Below, piece after piece: positions 1 through 8,249 of a stretch of DNA of 64,000 nt. Position 1 is the first letter of the stretch; each line of letters opens with the position of its first letter. The stretch comes from Bacilli bacterium (GTDB lineage Bacteria > Bacillota_I > Bacilli_A > ML615J-28 > CAG-313), in contig JAFQPO010000009.1 of NCBI GenBank assembly GCA_017411715.1, positions 62,001-126,000 on the forward strand. Direction: 5' to 3'. The notes under the pieces are model-generated. The model ran no database searches, had not been told where the DNA came from, and saw only the letters and a list, made by a program, of their open reading frames with translations. A program made the translations under genes and the position numbers.

Positions 1-81
1 ACATTTACTAAGATCTTCATTTATTCTTTTAGTTCTTTTCTTAAATGTGAAATTATCTATTTTATAACATTTATTAGCCAT
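1..81 (-). CDS. N-terminus of probable heavy-metal P-type ATPase (partial)
   Basis: Only the first 27 codons are inside the window; the gene runs off the left edge. ATG at 81-79 is preceded by a good ribosome binding site (AGAGGTGA) and lies 9 bases after the ArsR-type repressor gene, so the two are surely co-transcribed. The visible peptide (CYKIDNFTFKKRTKRINEDL) has the spacing of a heavy-metal-associated (HMA) domain, but a Cys-x2-Cys pair is not visible where one would be expected. ArsR genes are commonly followed by CadA/ZntA-type ATPases, which supports a metal-efflux pump. This identification is inference from 27 residues and context; another co-regulated transporter is possible. Confidence 0.4.
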   Translation of the reverse strand, partial: MANKCYKIDNFTFKKRTKRINEDLSKC

Positions 82-90
82 AATTCACCT

Positions 91-375
91 CTAATGTTTA
101 ATATGTTCTAAAGCTGTTTCAATTAAAATAAAAACATGCTCATCATCTAAACTATATATAACTTGTTTACCATCTCTTCTTGATTTAACAATTAACATAT
201 CTCTTAAGGTTTTTAATTGATGTGAAACAAGAGATTGTGAAATTCCTAATCCTTTTGCGATTTGAGTAACATTAGCATCTCCATTTTTTAAAAAGTAAAC
301 AATTGATAGCCTTGTCTCATCGCCTAGTACTGAAAACATATTTGAAAGTTTTATTATTTGATGTTCTCTTTCCAT
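91..375 (-). CDS. ArsR/SmtB-family metal-sensing repressor, CzrA-like
   Basis: A 94-residue winged-helix repressor. The recognition helix region (QIAKGLGISQSLVSHQLKTL, about 38-57) is typical of ArsR proteins. The C-terminal helix carries Asp78-x-His80 and His91-x2-His94, exactly the D-x-H-x10-H-x2-H alpha-5 zinc/cobalt site of CzrA/SmtB. There is no alpha-3 Cys pair of the CadC type. Family knowledge: metal binding releases the protein from a 12-2-12 palindrome, and such a palindrome lies in its own promoter (435-454). It probably represses itself and the downstream transporter that starts at 81. Zn(II) or Co(II) is the expected ligand. Confidence 0.9.
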   Translation of the reverse strand: MEREHQIIKLSNMFSVLGDETRLSIVYFLKNGDANVTQIAKGLGISQSLVSHQLKTLRDMLIVKSRRDGKQVIYSLDDEHVFILIETALEHIKH

Positions 376-434
376 ACTTCACCTCTATAAAATATATGTA
401 TTATACTTCATAAAATACATTTGAATTTTCATTC

Positions 435-454
435 ATTTGAATAACTATTCATAT
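435..454. promoter_or_regulatory. ArsR/CzrA-type operator
   Basis: Inverted repeat TGAATA-AC-TATTCA (438-451), extending imperfectly to 435-454. This matches the known 12-2-12 CzrA/SmtB operator type. It overlaps the -10 element, as expected for steric repression. Confidence 0.8.
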
Positions 455-480
455 TATACTCATTTTTTTATATATGTCAA
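453..480 (-). promoter_or_regulatory. sigma-A promoter of the ArsR operon
   Basis: On the minus strand TTGACA (480-475) and TATAAT (458-453) are separated by 16 bp. Both hexamers are perfect, so this should be a strong promoter when derepressed. The operator overlaps the -10 and start region. Confidence 0.85.
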
Positions 481-482
481 GT

Positions 483-515
483 AAAAAACAACCCTGATAG
501 ATATCAAAGTTGTTT
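483..515 (-). terminator. Terminator of the 504-8152 operon
   Basis: Long hairpin (AAACAAC...GTTGTTT arms with G-U pairs) followed by six U on the minus strand. The UGA stop of the ligase gene (506-504) is inside the stem. It separates this operon from the ArsR operon. Confidence 0.8.
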
Positions 516-1781
516 GCTTTTAATTATCTTATTATAATCTGCTTTTGTTTGATGTTTAATATCAACTGGTATTTTCTTAAACTTAAGATAACAATAATCT
601 TTTAGCTGATCTTTAATTGAACCAGAATACGCAACATAAATAACATTATTATATGAAAATGTAAATATGTTTTCACAATTATTTTCTTCAAGTAACTTAT
701 TATCAGTTATGTAATTATAGAAGTTTTTTTCTAAACAAGAATACTTTTTTCTCCCATATACATATATTTTGTTATTTTCTACTTTACCTATATCACCAGT
801 ATAATGGGTATGTTCTTTAGTTAAGACAAAATCTCCCTGGATAATAATTTCTCCAACACCCTCTTCATTAGGACTATCAATTGAAACATTTACACCTTCA
901 ATAATACTAAAAGAAAAAATATCTTTTAAATATTCATTTAAAGTGGTTTGACCAATTAAAACACCTTCACTTGCGCCATAAACATATGTGAATGTTGCAG
1001 CAGGAAAAATAGTTTTTAAATGTTTTGCTTCTTTTCGATAAAGGATGGCTCCACCAATATAAATGTTTTTAATATTTGAAATAGAGCTTTTAACTGTCAA
1101 TAGTTTTTTAAGTGGAGCTTGAATAGTATCAATTTTATATTTATCAATTAACGTTTGTGATACTTTTTTATCAATAACTACTGTAATACCACTAAATAAT
1201 GAAAATAAAACATATATCGGTAACATACATAAATTAATACAATCATTCCTAAATTTAACATTTTGGGAAATAACCTTTATTTGATTAGACAAATCATTAT
1301 ATGATCTTTCAATCATCTTAGGCATTCTTGTTGTACCAGATGTAAATGTTGTAAGAATTATATCATTTAAAGAATAGTTTAAATCAACATCACTTGGAGT
1401 ATAACTTTGATAGTCTTTGACATTAAGTAGTTCAATATTTTTAAAACGTTTAGAAAAAAGTTTTGATAATGGTGTTACTAAAACCATTTTTGGCTTTGAC
1501 TGCTTAATCATTTGGTCTAATTTTTCTTGATCTTTAAATGAATCAATAACAACTATATTTAGTTTATACATCATACTTGCTAGTAGCACCATATAAAATT
1601 TATATGATAATGGAATAAATAATACTACTTTATCATGTTCTTTAAGACCTTTTGATTTAAATAAAGTCATCATTTTTTTGATATCATCTAGTAATGTTTG
1701 ATAAGAATAAATTTTATTGTTATGAATGATAGATGGTTTTGTTTTATTTTGATTACAAACTTCAATAAATTTACTAATCAT
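504..1781 (-). CDS. AMP-forming acyl/aryl ligase, last gene of unknown operon
   Basis: Member of the ANL (AMP-binding) superfamily, which activates a carboxylate as an acyl-adenylate and often passes it to a thiol. Motifs: A3 phosphate loop TSGTTRMPK (about 147-155), A5 YGASEG (268-273), A7 TGD (328-330) and A8 GRKK (343-346). At 425 residues it is short for the family (500-550), with a small C-terminal domain. I chose ATG 1781 because it overlaps the preceding stop in an ATGATTAG arrangement of 8 bases; ATGs at 1796 and 1832 would extend it by 5 or 17 residues. Translation is probably coupled to the DUF3419 gene. The substrate cannot be read from sequence. Confidence 0.8.
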   Translation of the reverse strand: MISKFIEVCNQNKTKPSIIHNNKIYSYQTLLDDIKKMMTLFKSKGLKEHDKVVLFIPLSYKFYMVLLASMMYKLNIVVIDSFKDQEKLDQMIKQSKPKMVLVTPLSKLFSKRFKNIELLNVKDYQSYTPSDVDLNYSLNDIILTTFTSGTTRMPKMIERSYNDLSNQIKVISQNVKFRNDCINLCMLPIYVLFSLFSGITVVIDKKVSQTLIDKYKIDTIQAPLKKLLTVKSSISNIKNIYIGGAILYRKEAKHLKTIFPAATFTYVYGASEGVLIGQTTLNEYLKDIFSFSIIEGVNVSIDSPNEEGVGEIIIQGDFVLTKEHTHYTGDIGKVENNKIYVYGRKKYSCLEKNFYNYITDNKLLEENNCENIFTFSYNNVIYVAYSGSIKDQLKDYCYLKFKKIPVDIKHQTKADYNKIIKSKQL

Positions 1782-2838
1782 TTTTCTCACACTCATATAA
1801 TAAAATATTTTTATAATATAAAGCTCTATCAAACTCGTTTGATATTTTTAAATCCTTTAGAGTTTTAGTAAACTTTCTAGTATTCATCATATTCCAAAAA
1901 AGTACTCGACCACCATTATTTAATTTATTTGTTATTAATGATTCATAATATTCCATTTTTTCATTAGGCATATATTCAAAAATATCAGATAAATTCATAT
2001 AATCATAAGTTTGATTATTTTCTAAAATTTTATCAAAACTCATATATACTATTTCAAGTTTATCAATATTTTGTTTAATTTTTTGAAAATTTTCTTTTTC
2101 TAAATAAAGAGGCAATGTTTTAAATTCATTATATAAAACATATTGTAAATAGGGATTATCTTTATTTAGATTATATTTAATTCCTTTTTCAAATCTTTCT
2201 TTAACAATTTTTGTTAATGAGTCTTGACTATATTTAAAAAACTCTTTATCCCTACCAAGTTTTGACATAACGCTTTTAGAAAAGAAAATCTTAAACATTA
2301 ATTTAAAACGAATATTATTAAAATGTTTATCATAATATTTTACTTGTTCTTCTAAGGTTGATGCTTGCATAAAGCAATCAACTCTTTTTTTATTATGAAC
2401 AAGCGGTAATACTTTTTCTTTGAAAACTTGAAAATAATATTCAAATCTTCCACAATGAATTATTCCTTTTTCAATTAAAAAGATATTCTCATCAAAATAT
2501 GTTCTTGTATCATCATCTAAATATTTTTTAATTTTCTCATATATCTTAACACTATCACCATCAGCAACTTTAATGAATTCTAAGAACTCTTCATACTCTA
2601 AAATACTAATAGCCGTTTTCTTTAAATTACATAAATATATTTGTGTAATATTATAGTCAAAGGAAGTTACTTTTTCAGGATTTAAAAGTAAAAGAGCTAA
2701 TGAATTATCAAGACTTGAGGCAACAGATAAAATATGTTTAGTTTTTATTGGTGCATTTTCTAATAAAATATTAGCATCTTCATGACAGTTACTATAATGG
2801 ATATATTCTTTCTGTTTATAATAAGATTTAATTTTCAA
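1774..2838 (-). CDS. DUF3419/BtaA-like SAM aminocarboxypropyltransferase
   Basis: A 354-residue protein resembling DUF3419, whose known member BtaA moves the 3-amino-3-carboxypropyl group of SAM onto diacylglycerol to form the homoserine ether of betaine lipids. Visible: the N-terminal YSNCHED motif (15-21; BtaA-type proteins have Y-S-x-C-x-E-D), a SAM-loop-like stretch ILSVASSLDNSLALL (36-50), and Asp61 in SFDYN where the ribose-binding acid is expected. It begins at TTG (2838), not ATG, behind a strong AAAGGAGTGA, overlapping the PEP-synthase-like gene by 11 bases. No BtaB-type N-methyltransferase is adjacent, so the acceptor may not be diacylglycerol. Family assignment is by motif; acceptor unknown. 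Confidence 0.7.
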   Translation of the reverse strand: MKIKSYYKQKEYIHYSNCHEDANILLENAPIKTKHILSVASSLDNSLALLLLNPEKVTSFDYNITQIYLCNLKKTAISILEYEEFLEFIKVADGDSVKIYEKIKKYLDDDTRTYFDENIFLIEKGIIHCGRFEYYFQVFKEKVLPLVHNKKRVDCFMQASTLEEQVKYYDKHFNNIRFKLMFKIFFSKSVMSKLGRDKEFFKYSQDSLTKIVKERFEKGIKYNLNKDNPYLQYVLYNEFKTLPLYLEKENFQKIKQNIDKLEIVYMSFDKILENNQTYDYMNLSDIFEYMPNEKMEYYESLITNKLNNGGRVLFWNMMNTRKFTKTLKDLKISNEFDRALYYKNILLYECEKND

Positions 2839-5161
2839 TCTTAATCACTCCTTTAATTCCATCAAGTAAAACAGTGTCATTATCTTTAATGATTGAAGTA
2901 GCATTAGTAACACCAACTACTGCTGGTAATTTAAGTTCACGGGCTACCACAAAACTATGTGATAACATACTACCATGTTCAACAATTAATCCACTAGCTA
3001 AAGGAAATAAACTAATCCAACCTGGGTCAGTTCTTTTAGTTAAAATAATTCTACCTTTTTCGAGCGTTTCTTTAGCTGAATTCATTAGTTTAACCTTAGC
3101 TTTAACAATTCCCGCTCCACTTGGTAAGCCTTCTAAAATTCCACCATTATTACTTGATAGAATAGGTAAAACTTTATCATCATAAAAAACAATTCTATCG
3201 TATGTTTCTAATTCATTAAATATTTTGGCTTCTTGAATTCTTTTTTCAATGATTGTTTTATAATCATCATATTTATCATAATTAAATATTTCAGTTTTAG
3301 TTAAATAAAAAATATCATTTATATTTGTGATTTTACCAGTTTGTACAAAGTTTTTACCAAAGTTTAAAAAGATATTACGAACAACTGAATATACATATGT
3401 TCTTTTAAGTCTTAGACGTTCTCTATTTTGAATGAACTTTCTAGCTTTTTGAGCTTTTTTAATAATACTTTTTGGTAGTTCTATTTTTTTAGTGATTGAA
3501 GGATTTACTTCAATATCACAAATACTTTGTTTTAAATATTGATATAATATTTTTGGTTCTTCAATCATTGTAGTAGTTTCAAGTTTTAATTCATCAGCTA
3601 CTCTTGAACCATATTGATAGATATAGTTTTTAGCATCTTCTTGAATGATAGATGGATGATTGTGATATTTATTAAATAATTCATCTTCACTTAAACTTAA
3701 AAAATCATTTAATACACTAGGATTATTTTTTATTTTTTCAGATATCTTAGATAATTCAGTTGCGCTTTTCGCACTTTCGACATCACCATTTGAAGAAATT
3801 GCATTATTTAAGATGTCTTCTTTATTATCTATATTTAATCTGTTAACTTTTTCTTTTAAATTCCCAAAATATATCATAACTGCACAGTCGTTGATAATAG
3901 GGATTGTAAATTCAGGAACTATTTTTCTTTCAATATCGAAAAACAATTCTTTAAGTTGTTCATTTGTTAAATTTAATTCTTGACCATAATACGGTAAAAC
4001 AATTTTCTTAAAATTATTTTCAAATTCATTAGTTAGTTTTTCAATATTTTTAACTTTCGATAAGAAAACAAATAAAAGTTTTAAAATATCAACTAAATTC
4101 ATTTTAATTCTTTTAAAATCTTTAGTACTACTTTTAACTCCCATCATATGTTCCATATATTTATTTGTTTTTTTAAATGGGAAAATACTAGAAGTTAAGT
4201 ACCAACTACGCATATTATAATATACCTTACCTTCATGATAGTAAAGCATATTTGATAATTCATAATCAAGAGAATCAATTATCTTATCTCTAACTTTACC
4301 AACTTTAAAAGTTGCTTTATATACTTCTTTATAAACATCTTTAATAAAACTAAACGTTAAAGGAGATACATAACCAAAATATGATTCAATAATGTTAGAG
4401 TTATCTATAAACATAGTTCTTTTGTGAGGATTAATATCTTTATATGTAGTAATATCTCTAGTTTGTAAAAAATATACTTTATTATTTTTTACTGCGAATT
4501 CAATATCTTGAAAACGATTAGTTTTGTCAATAATTTCATCAGTAAATTCTATTAGTTTTTTTAATAATTTACTGCTTACTATATCTTCGCCAACAACTTT
4601 TTGTTTATCACCACTAATAAAATAAGTGGTTCCATCTTTTTGTCCACTAACTAAATCTTCTCCTAACCCTGAAGTAATACTAATTACTATTTCATCAGGA
4701 TTATTAGTAATGGGATTAATTGTATTTATAACCCCTGAAAACTCTGCATCAACCATCTCTTGAATAACGACCGCAATTTTAATATCTTTAGTATTTAAAT
4801 TATTAACGCGTCTATAATCAAGTGCTCTTTGAGAGTTAGCACTATCATATACTTTAAATATGTGTTCTACAATATTATCTTTTTTAATATTTAAAAAGCT
4901 ATCGTGGATTCCTGCGAAACTATGAGAATCTGAATCTTCATCAACAGCAGATGATCTCACCGCATATAACACATCATCTTTTAAGATATGTTTTATTTCT
5001 TGTTTTAATATATCTAATGCGGTATGATTTTTTAAAAAATCATCAAAGAATACTGTAGGTACGATTACTAACTTAGGTGTATTTTTCATTTGCATATTAA
5101 ATAAATTATATGCTTTACCCCCAATTAGTGATTTATCTTTTAACGAATTTATTAGATACAT
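2828..5161 (-). CDS. PEP-synthase/rifampin-phosphotransferase-like dikinase
   Basis: A 777-residue three-part dikinase. The N-terminal ATP-grasp region has GGKAYNL (14-20) and the RSSAVDEDS motif (69-77). The C-terminal phosphohistidine swivel domain has GSMLSHSFVVARELKLPAVV with catalytic His735. Family members transfer the beta-phosphate of ATP through His to pyruvate (PpsA) or to a small molecule (rifampin phosphotransferase). The C-terminal PEP/pyruvate barrel of true PpsA/PPDK is absent, so the architecture is that of the small-molecule phosphotransferases or of natural-product pathway enzymes. It overlaps the upstream membrane-protein gene by 29 bases and the downstream gene by 11. The acceptor is unknown; the operon suggests a lipid or pathway intermediate. 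Confidence 0.8.
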   Translation of the reverse strand: MYLINSLKDKSLIGGKAYNLFNMQMKNTPKLVIVPTVFFDDFLKNHTALDILKQEIKHILKDDVLYAVRSSAVDEDSDSHSFAGIHDSFLNIKKDNIVEHIFKVYDSANSQRALDYRRVNNLNTKDIKIAVVIQEMVDAEFSGVINTINPITNNPDEIVISITSGLGEDLVSGQKDGTTYFISGDKQKVVGEDIVSSKLLKKLIEFTDEIIDKTNRFQDIEFAVKNNKVYFLQTRDITTYKDINPHKRTMFIDNSNIIESYFGYVSPLTFSFIKDVYKEVYKATFKVGKVRDKIIDSLDYELSNMLYYHEGKVYYNMRSWYLTSSIFPFKKTNKYMEHMMGVKSSTKDFKRIKMNLVDILKLLFVFLSKVKNIEKLTNEFENNFKKIVLPYYGQELNLTNEQLKELFFDIERKIVPEFTIPIINDCAVMIYFGNLKEKVNRLNIDNKEDILNNAISSNGDVESAKSATELSKISEKIKNNPSVLNDFLSLSEDELFNKYHNHPSIIQEDAKNYIYQYGSRVADELKLETTTMIEEPKILYQYLKQSICDIEVNPSITKKIELPKSIIKKAQKARKFIQNRERLRLKRTYVYSVVRNIFLNFGKNFVQTGKITNINDIFYLTKTEIFNYDKYDDYKTIIEKRIQEAKIFNELETYDRIVFYDDKVLPILSSNNGGILEGLPSGAGIVKAKVKLMNSAKETLEKGRIILTKRTDPGWISLFPLASGLIVEHGSMLSHSFVVARELKLPAVVGVTNATSIIKDNDTVLLDGIKGVIKIEN

Positions 5162-5633
5162 AGCTTTCCTTTCTAATAATTAACAATAAATCAAAGATTA
5201 AAATTATTATTATAAATACAATGTTATATATATTAAAGCCTAGTAAGTCTTGGCAAATAATGATTAATAAAAATGGAGTTATTAATGATTTTAGATAAAT
5301 CAAAATCTTTTGTGGTTTTAGAAACTGAATAAGTAAAAATATATATACACCTAAATATAATATTTGATTGAATATTATACTATTTACAATTATAATTAGT
5401 GATAATATTAAAAATAGCAATTGTAATATTTTTTGTGACATAACAGTCTTATTTTGTAAAAAGTCTTTTTCATAATCAATTATATCATCACTAACCCTTA
5501 ATAAATAAGAAAATGTCAAAACATAAATTAAATGATAATTAAAATAATTATTACTATTAGAAATTAAACATATTATTAAATATATTAATATTCCGATAAC
5601 ACCTGGTGTAAGATATTTTCTTACTAAAGTCAT
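5133..5633 (-). CDS. UbiA-like short integral membrane protein
   Basis: 166 residues, almost entirely hydrophobic, with about five or six membrane segments. Residues 46-57 (RVSDDIIDYEKD) resemble the first Asp-rich motif of UbiA prenyltransferases (N/D-D-x2-D-x3-D), which binds Mg-diphosphate. The second Asp motif and about 100 residues are missing compared with normal UbiA proteins (280-300 residues). It could be a reduced or non-catalytic relative, or an unrelated membrane protein with a chance motif. It lies between the PP-loop gene (1 base gap) and the dikinase gene (29-base overlap), so it belongs to the operon and would place some of the pathway at the membrane. Confidence 0.5.
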   Translation of the reverse strand: MTLVRKYLTPGVIGILIYLIICLISNSNNYFNYHLIYVLTFSYLLRVSDDIIDYEKDFLQNKTVMSQKILQLLFLILSLIIIVNSIIFNQILYLGVYIFLLIQFLKPQKILIYLKSLITPFLLIIICQDLLGFNIYNIVFIIIILIFDLLLIIRKESYVSNKFVKR

Positions 5634-5634
5634 T

Positions 5635-6702
5635 TTACCACCATCTTTTTGAATAAATTTTTGCCTTTGTTAATAAAAGTGTATAATTAGTCTTTGTATA
5701 TTTACAAAACATTTTTAATTCTTTTTTTGAAGTAGTTATATTTTGTTTTACTATCATTAATTCTTTAGCTTGAGTTTTTGATAAATGATGTTTTCTAATC
5801 ATAACACTATATTCAGGCATTAAATGTGAGCGACGAGCCTTTAAATTTTTTAAATATAGTGCACCATTATGAATTGCACAATCAAAATGTTCTTTTTCGG
5901 TTTGTACTTTCCATGATGTGTTTTCTTCTAAAAAAGTAATAATATCATCTATTTGATATGGATGATATAAAAAATAAGCAATAAAGTCACGATAACCTTT
6001 TTCTAGTGCATCAGACAGTAGTTTTTCTTTAATCTCTTTTGCTAGTTTTTTATCTACTAACAAATCAATTTTTTCAATGATTGTTTGATACATTTTATCT
6101 AAATCAACATCTTCTTTTAAGCCATTTATAATAAATGGTTTAAAAACATCATCAACATCGCTTGCGAAATTCCTAAACATTTGATAAAAACTTCTACCAT
6201 GCATGCCAACTCTGGCGTTGACTTTAGAAGCATAATTAATCATTACCGCATATCCTAAAAAGCTACACGCAATACATGGTGATAATAACTTAGTAGTAAT
6301 TTGTTTATATATTTTTTTAAGTAGATTTTCATCACTTACTACATATTCATGTTCAACATTAAATTCTTTAACAATCTTGTTGATTTTTTGTTTTGCTTCA
6401 AGGGTTAAAAAGCCATTATCAAGCGTATATGTTTTTACTTTAAGGTTGTACTTTTTTACTAGTTGATATAAAACATAAGTAGAATCTTTACCACCGCTAA
6501 TTCCTAGTGCGACATCATAATCATAAGATTTATCATCTGGAGCAATTTTTTTAAGAAATAATTCTTCTAGCTTATCATAGTCATTTAAGATATTTTCATA
6601 TTCATCAAATGTTTGACAAAAGTTACATAAACCTTCTTCATTAAATTTAATTTTTTTAACTGTTTGATCATTTACACAACGAATACATTCTTGTTTAATC
6701 AT
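5635..6702 (-). CDS. PP-loop ATPase, N-acetyl-sugar amidotransferase-like
   Basis: 355 residues. The N-terminus has two Cys pairs (C6-x2-C9 and C26-x2-C29), as in WbpG/PseA/LegX amidotransferases. The PP-loop SGGKDS (69-74) binds ATP for adenylation of a carbonyl or amide-type oxygen. A further SPCIACS pair (C143, C146) may bind metal or sulfur. Family knowledge: such enzymes replace oxygen by nitrogen or sulfur, often with ammonia from a HisH/HisF-like partner, and no partner is present here. ATG 6702 was chosen: it gives the family-like MIKQECIRC start and an 8-base overlap with the upstream gene. An ORF extending to 6810 is only overlap. Substrate unknown. Confidence 0.75.
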   Translation of the reverse strand: MIKQECIRCVNDQTVKKIKFNEEGLCNFCQTFDEYENILNDYDKLEELFLKKIAPDDKSYDYDVALGISGGKDSTYVLYQLVKKYNLKVKTYTLDNGFLTLEAKQKINKIVKEFNVEHEYVVSDENLLKKIYKQITTKLLSPCIACSFLGYAVMINYASKVNARVGMHGRSFYQMFRNFASDVDDVFKPFIINGLKEDVDLDKMYQTIIEKIDLLVDKKLAKEIKEKLLSDALEKGYRDFIAYFLYHPYQIDDIITFLEENTSWKVQTEKEHFDCAIHNGALYLKNLKARRSHLMPEYSVMIRKHHLSKTQAKELMIVKQNITTSKKELKMFCKYTKTNYTLLLTKAKIYSKRWW

Positions 6703-8152
6703 TTGTTTTCCCCAACAAAACATAATGCTTTTGTTTAATAAGAAGGTTTTTAAAAATAACTTGCATTGATTTTGTTTCATCATTTTGGAAATGATATAAA
6801 ACTTTATCAAAACCAGCCTCAGTTAATAATTGAAATGAATAATCAGCTAGTTTTAGAATAATCAAACTATGTTGATATTTTGATTTAATCGCGGTTGTCT
6901 TAGATACATAAAATCTTTCTTCAGGATCACTATATAACATATTAAAGGCTACTAGTTTTTTATTATGGAAGATTAATACCATATCAGGTTTTAATTTTTT
7001 TATCCCAGATACGTAGAACTGATTAAAATCTTCTTTTGATATTTCTTCATAATAAGGAGCTTTACTAAAAGCATCTACAGCAACATCATATATCTCATCT
7101 AAATAACTAAAACATTCATCCTTTTTAACTTTAATTATTTCATAGTCTTTACCTAGTTTAATTCTTTTTGCTCTATTCCAAATTTTATGATTAATATCTG
7201 CTAAAGTTGAAACATAATTTTGAATAACATAATAGCCATATTTTTTAAATAAATTAAGTGTGTTTTCATCATTATTACAATCTGGATATAATTTAAAATC
7301 AAATTCATCACTTGCAAAACGATAAGAATACCAAGTGTTACCATTAATAGGGCCAATAACTTTTTTTAGTTTTCTTTGTTCTAGCTTTTTGATTACTTTT
7401 TCTAAATCACAATCTAAAACTTTATTGACAAATCCGAAATAATATAAATCATTACCTTTATCAATTAATGTAATATTAGTATCATTTTCAGAAATCACTT
7501 CATATAAATAGCCTTTTAACATTTCATCTTTTTGGTTTATTTGTGTAATAATATTTATTAATTCAAGTAGTGATGATAGTTTGTAATCATATTCAGATAT
7601 TTTTTTATAACCATAACTAGCATAACAAAAAACAATTCTTTGATGATTTAATATTGCTTCATAATCATCTTTAGCATCACCTACAAAAATAGCTTTATCA
7701 GTATAATTATTAGTTATTTTCTTTAAGTGTTCTATCTTTGAACCATTTTCAATGGTATAATATTCTTTAAAAAATTCTTTTGTTTTTGACACTTTAAAAA
7801 AGATATCTAAATATTGTTTAGGACAATTACTAATTAAATATAATTCATTATCTTTAGATAGTGTGCTAATAACTTCATATAAATTTTCATAACAACATTC
7901 ATTTGGATGATTTAATATATATTCAATTGAATAATACATAGCATCTTTAGCTACTTCTTGTTGATTAATAACATCTTTAAATAATCCTTCAGCAACTCCA
8001 CTTAGTTTTACCCCTAAATATTGTAATACTACTTCATTTGAAACGGTATTTTTAATATTATATTTTTTACAAACTTGTTGATAACTATATATGTATGAAT
8101 TACTAGTTTGCCATAGTGTACCATCTAAATCAAAAATTATTTTCTTAATCAT
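6695..8152 (-). CDS. HAD phosphatase - GNAT acyltransferase fusion
   Basis: A 485-residue two-domain protein. Residues 1 to about 205 form a HAD hydrolase: motif I DLDGT (nucleophile Asp8, acid Asp10), motif II ISN, and a late GDAKDD motif. Residues from about 215 to the end look like a GNAT-type acyltransferase of the kind with a GPINGNTWYSYRF core (about 266-278). The two halves are joined without a stop or frameshift signature, so this seems a natural fusion of a phosphatase and an acyltransferase acting on consecutive steps. It is the first gene of the operon, downstream of promoter 8183-8211, with an AAAGGGATG ribosome binding site. Acyl donor and acceptor are unknown. Confidence 0.75.
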   Translation of the reverse strand: MIKKIIFDLDGTLWQTSNSYIYSYQQVCKKYNIKNTVSNEVVLQYLGVKLSGVAEGLFKDVINQQEVAKDAMYYSIEYILNHPNECCYENLYEVISTLSKDNELYLISNCPKQYLDIFFKVSKTKEFFKEYYTIENGSKIEHLKKITNNYTDKAIFVGDAKDDYEAILNHQRIVFCYASYGYKKISEYDYKLSSLLELINIITQINQKDEMLKGYLYEVISENDTNITLIDKGNDLYYFGFVNKVLDCDLEKVIKKLEQRKLKKVIGPINGNTWYSYRFASDEFDFKLYPDCNNDENTLNLFKKYGYYVIQNYVSTLADINHKIWNRAKRIKLGKDYEIIKVKKDECFSYLDEIYDVAVDAFSKAPYYEEISKEDFNQFYVSGIKKLKPDMVLIFHNKKLVAFNMLYSDPEERFYVSKTTAIKSKYQHSLIILKLADYSFQLLTEAGFDKVLYHFQNDETKSMQVIFKNLLIKQKHYVLLGKTND

Positions 8153-8182
8153 ACTATCATCCCTTTACTAACATATATAAAT

Positions 8183-8211
8183 ATTATATACTAAAACATT
8201 TTTTGTCGCAA
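8183..8211 (-). promoter_or_regulatory. sigma-A promoter of the six-gene operon
   Basis: Minus strand TTGCGA (8211-8206) and TATAAT (8188-8183) with a 17-bp spacer, 30 bases before the HAD-GNAT start. No other promoter is obvious inside the overlapping genes, so the six genes are probably one transcript. Confidence 0.7.
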
Positions 8212-8218
8212 GCAAAAG

Positions 8219-8242
8219 AAAAAAGTTGGTTTCCCAACTTTT
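8219..8242 (-). terminator. Terminator of rpsP-khpA
   Basis: AAAGTTGG-(loop)-CCAACTTT hairpin followed by U residues on the minus strand, just after the khpA stop. It overlaps the -35 side of the next operon's promoter region. Confidence 0.8.
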
Positions 8243-8249
8243 AATTTCT

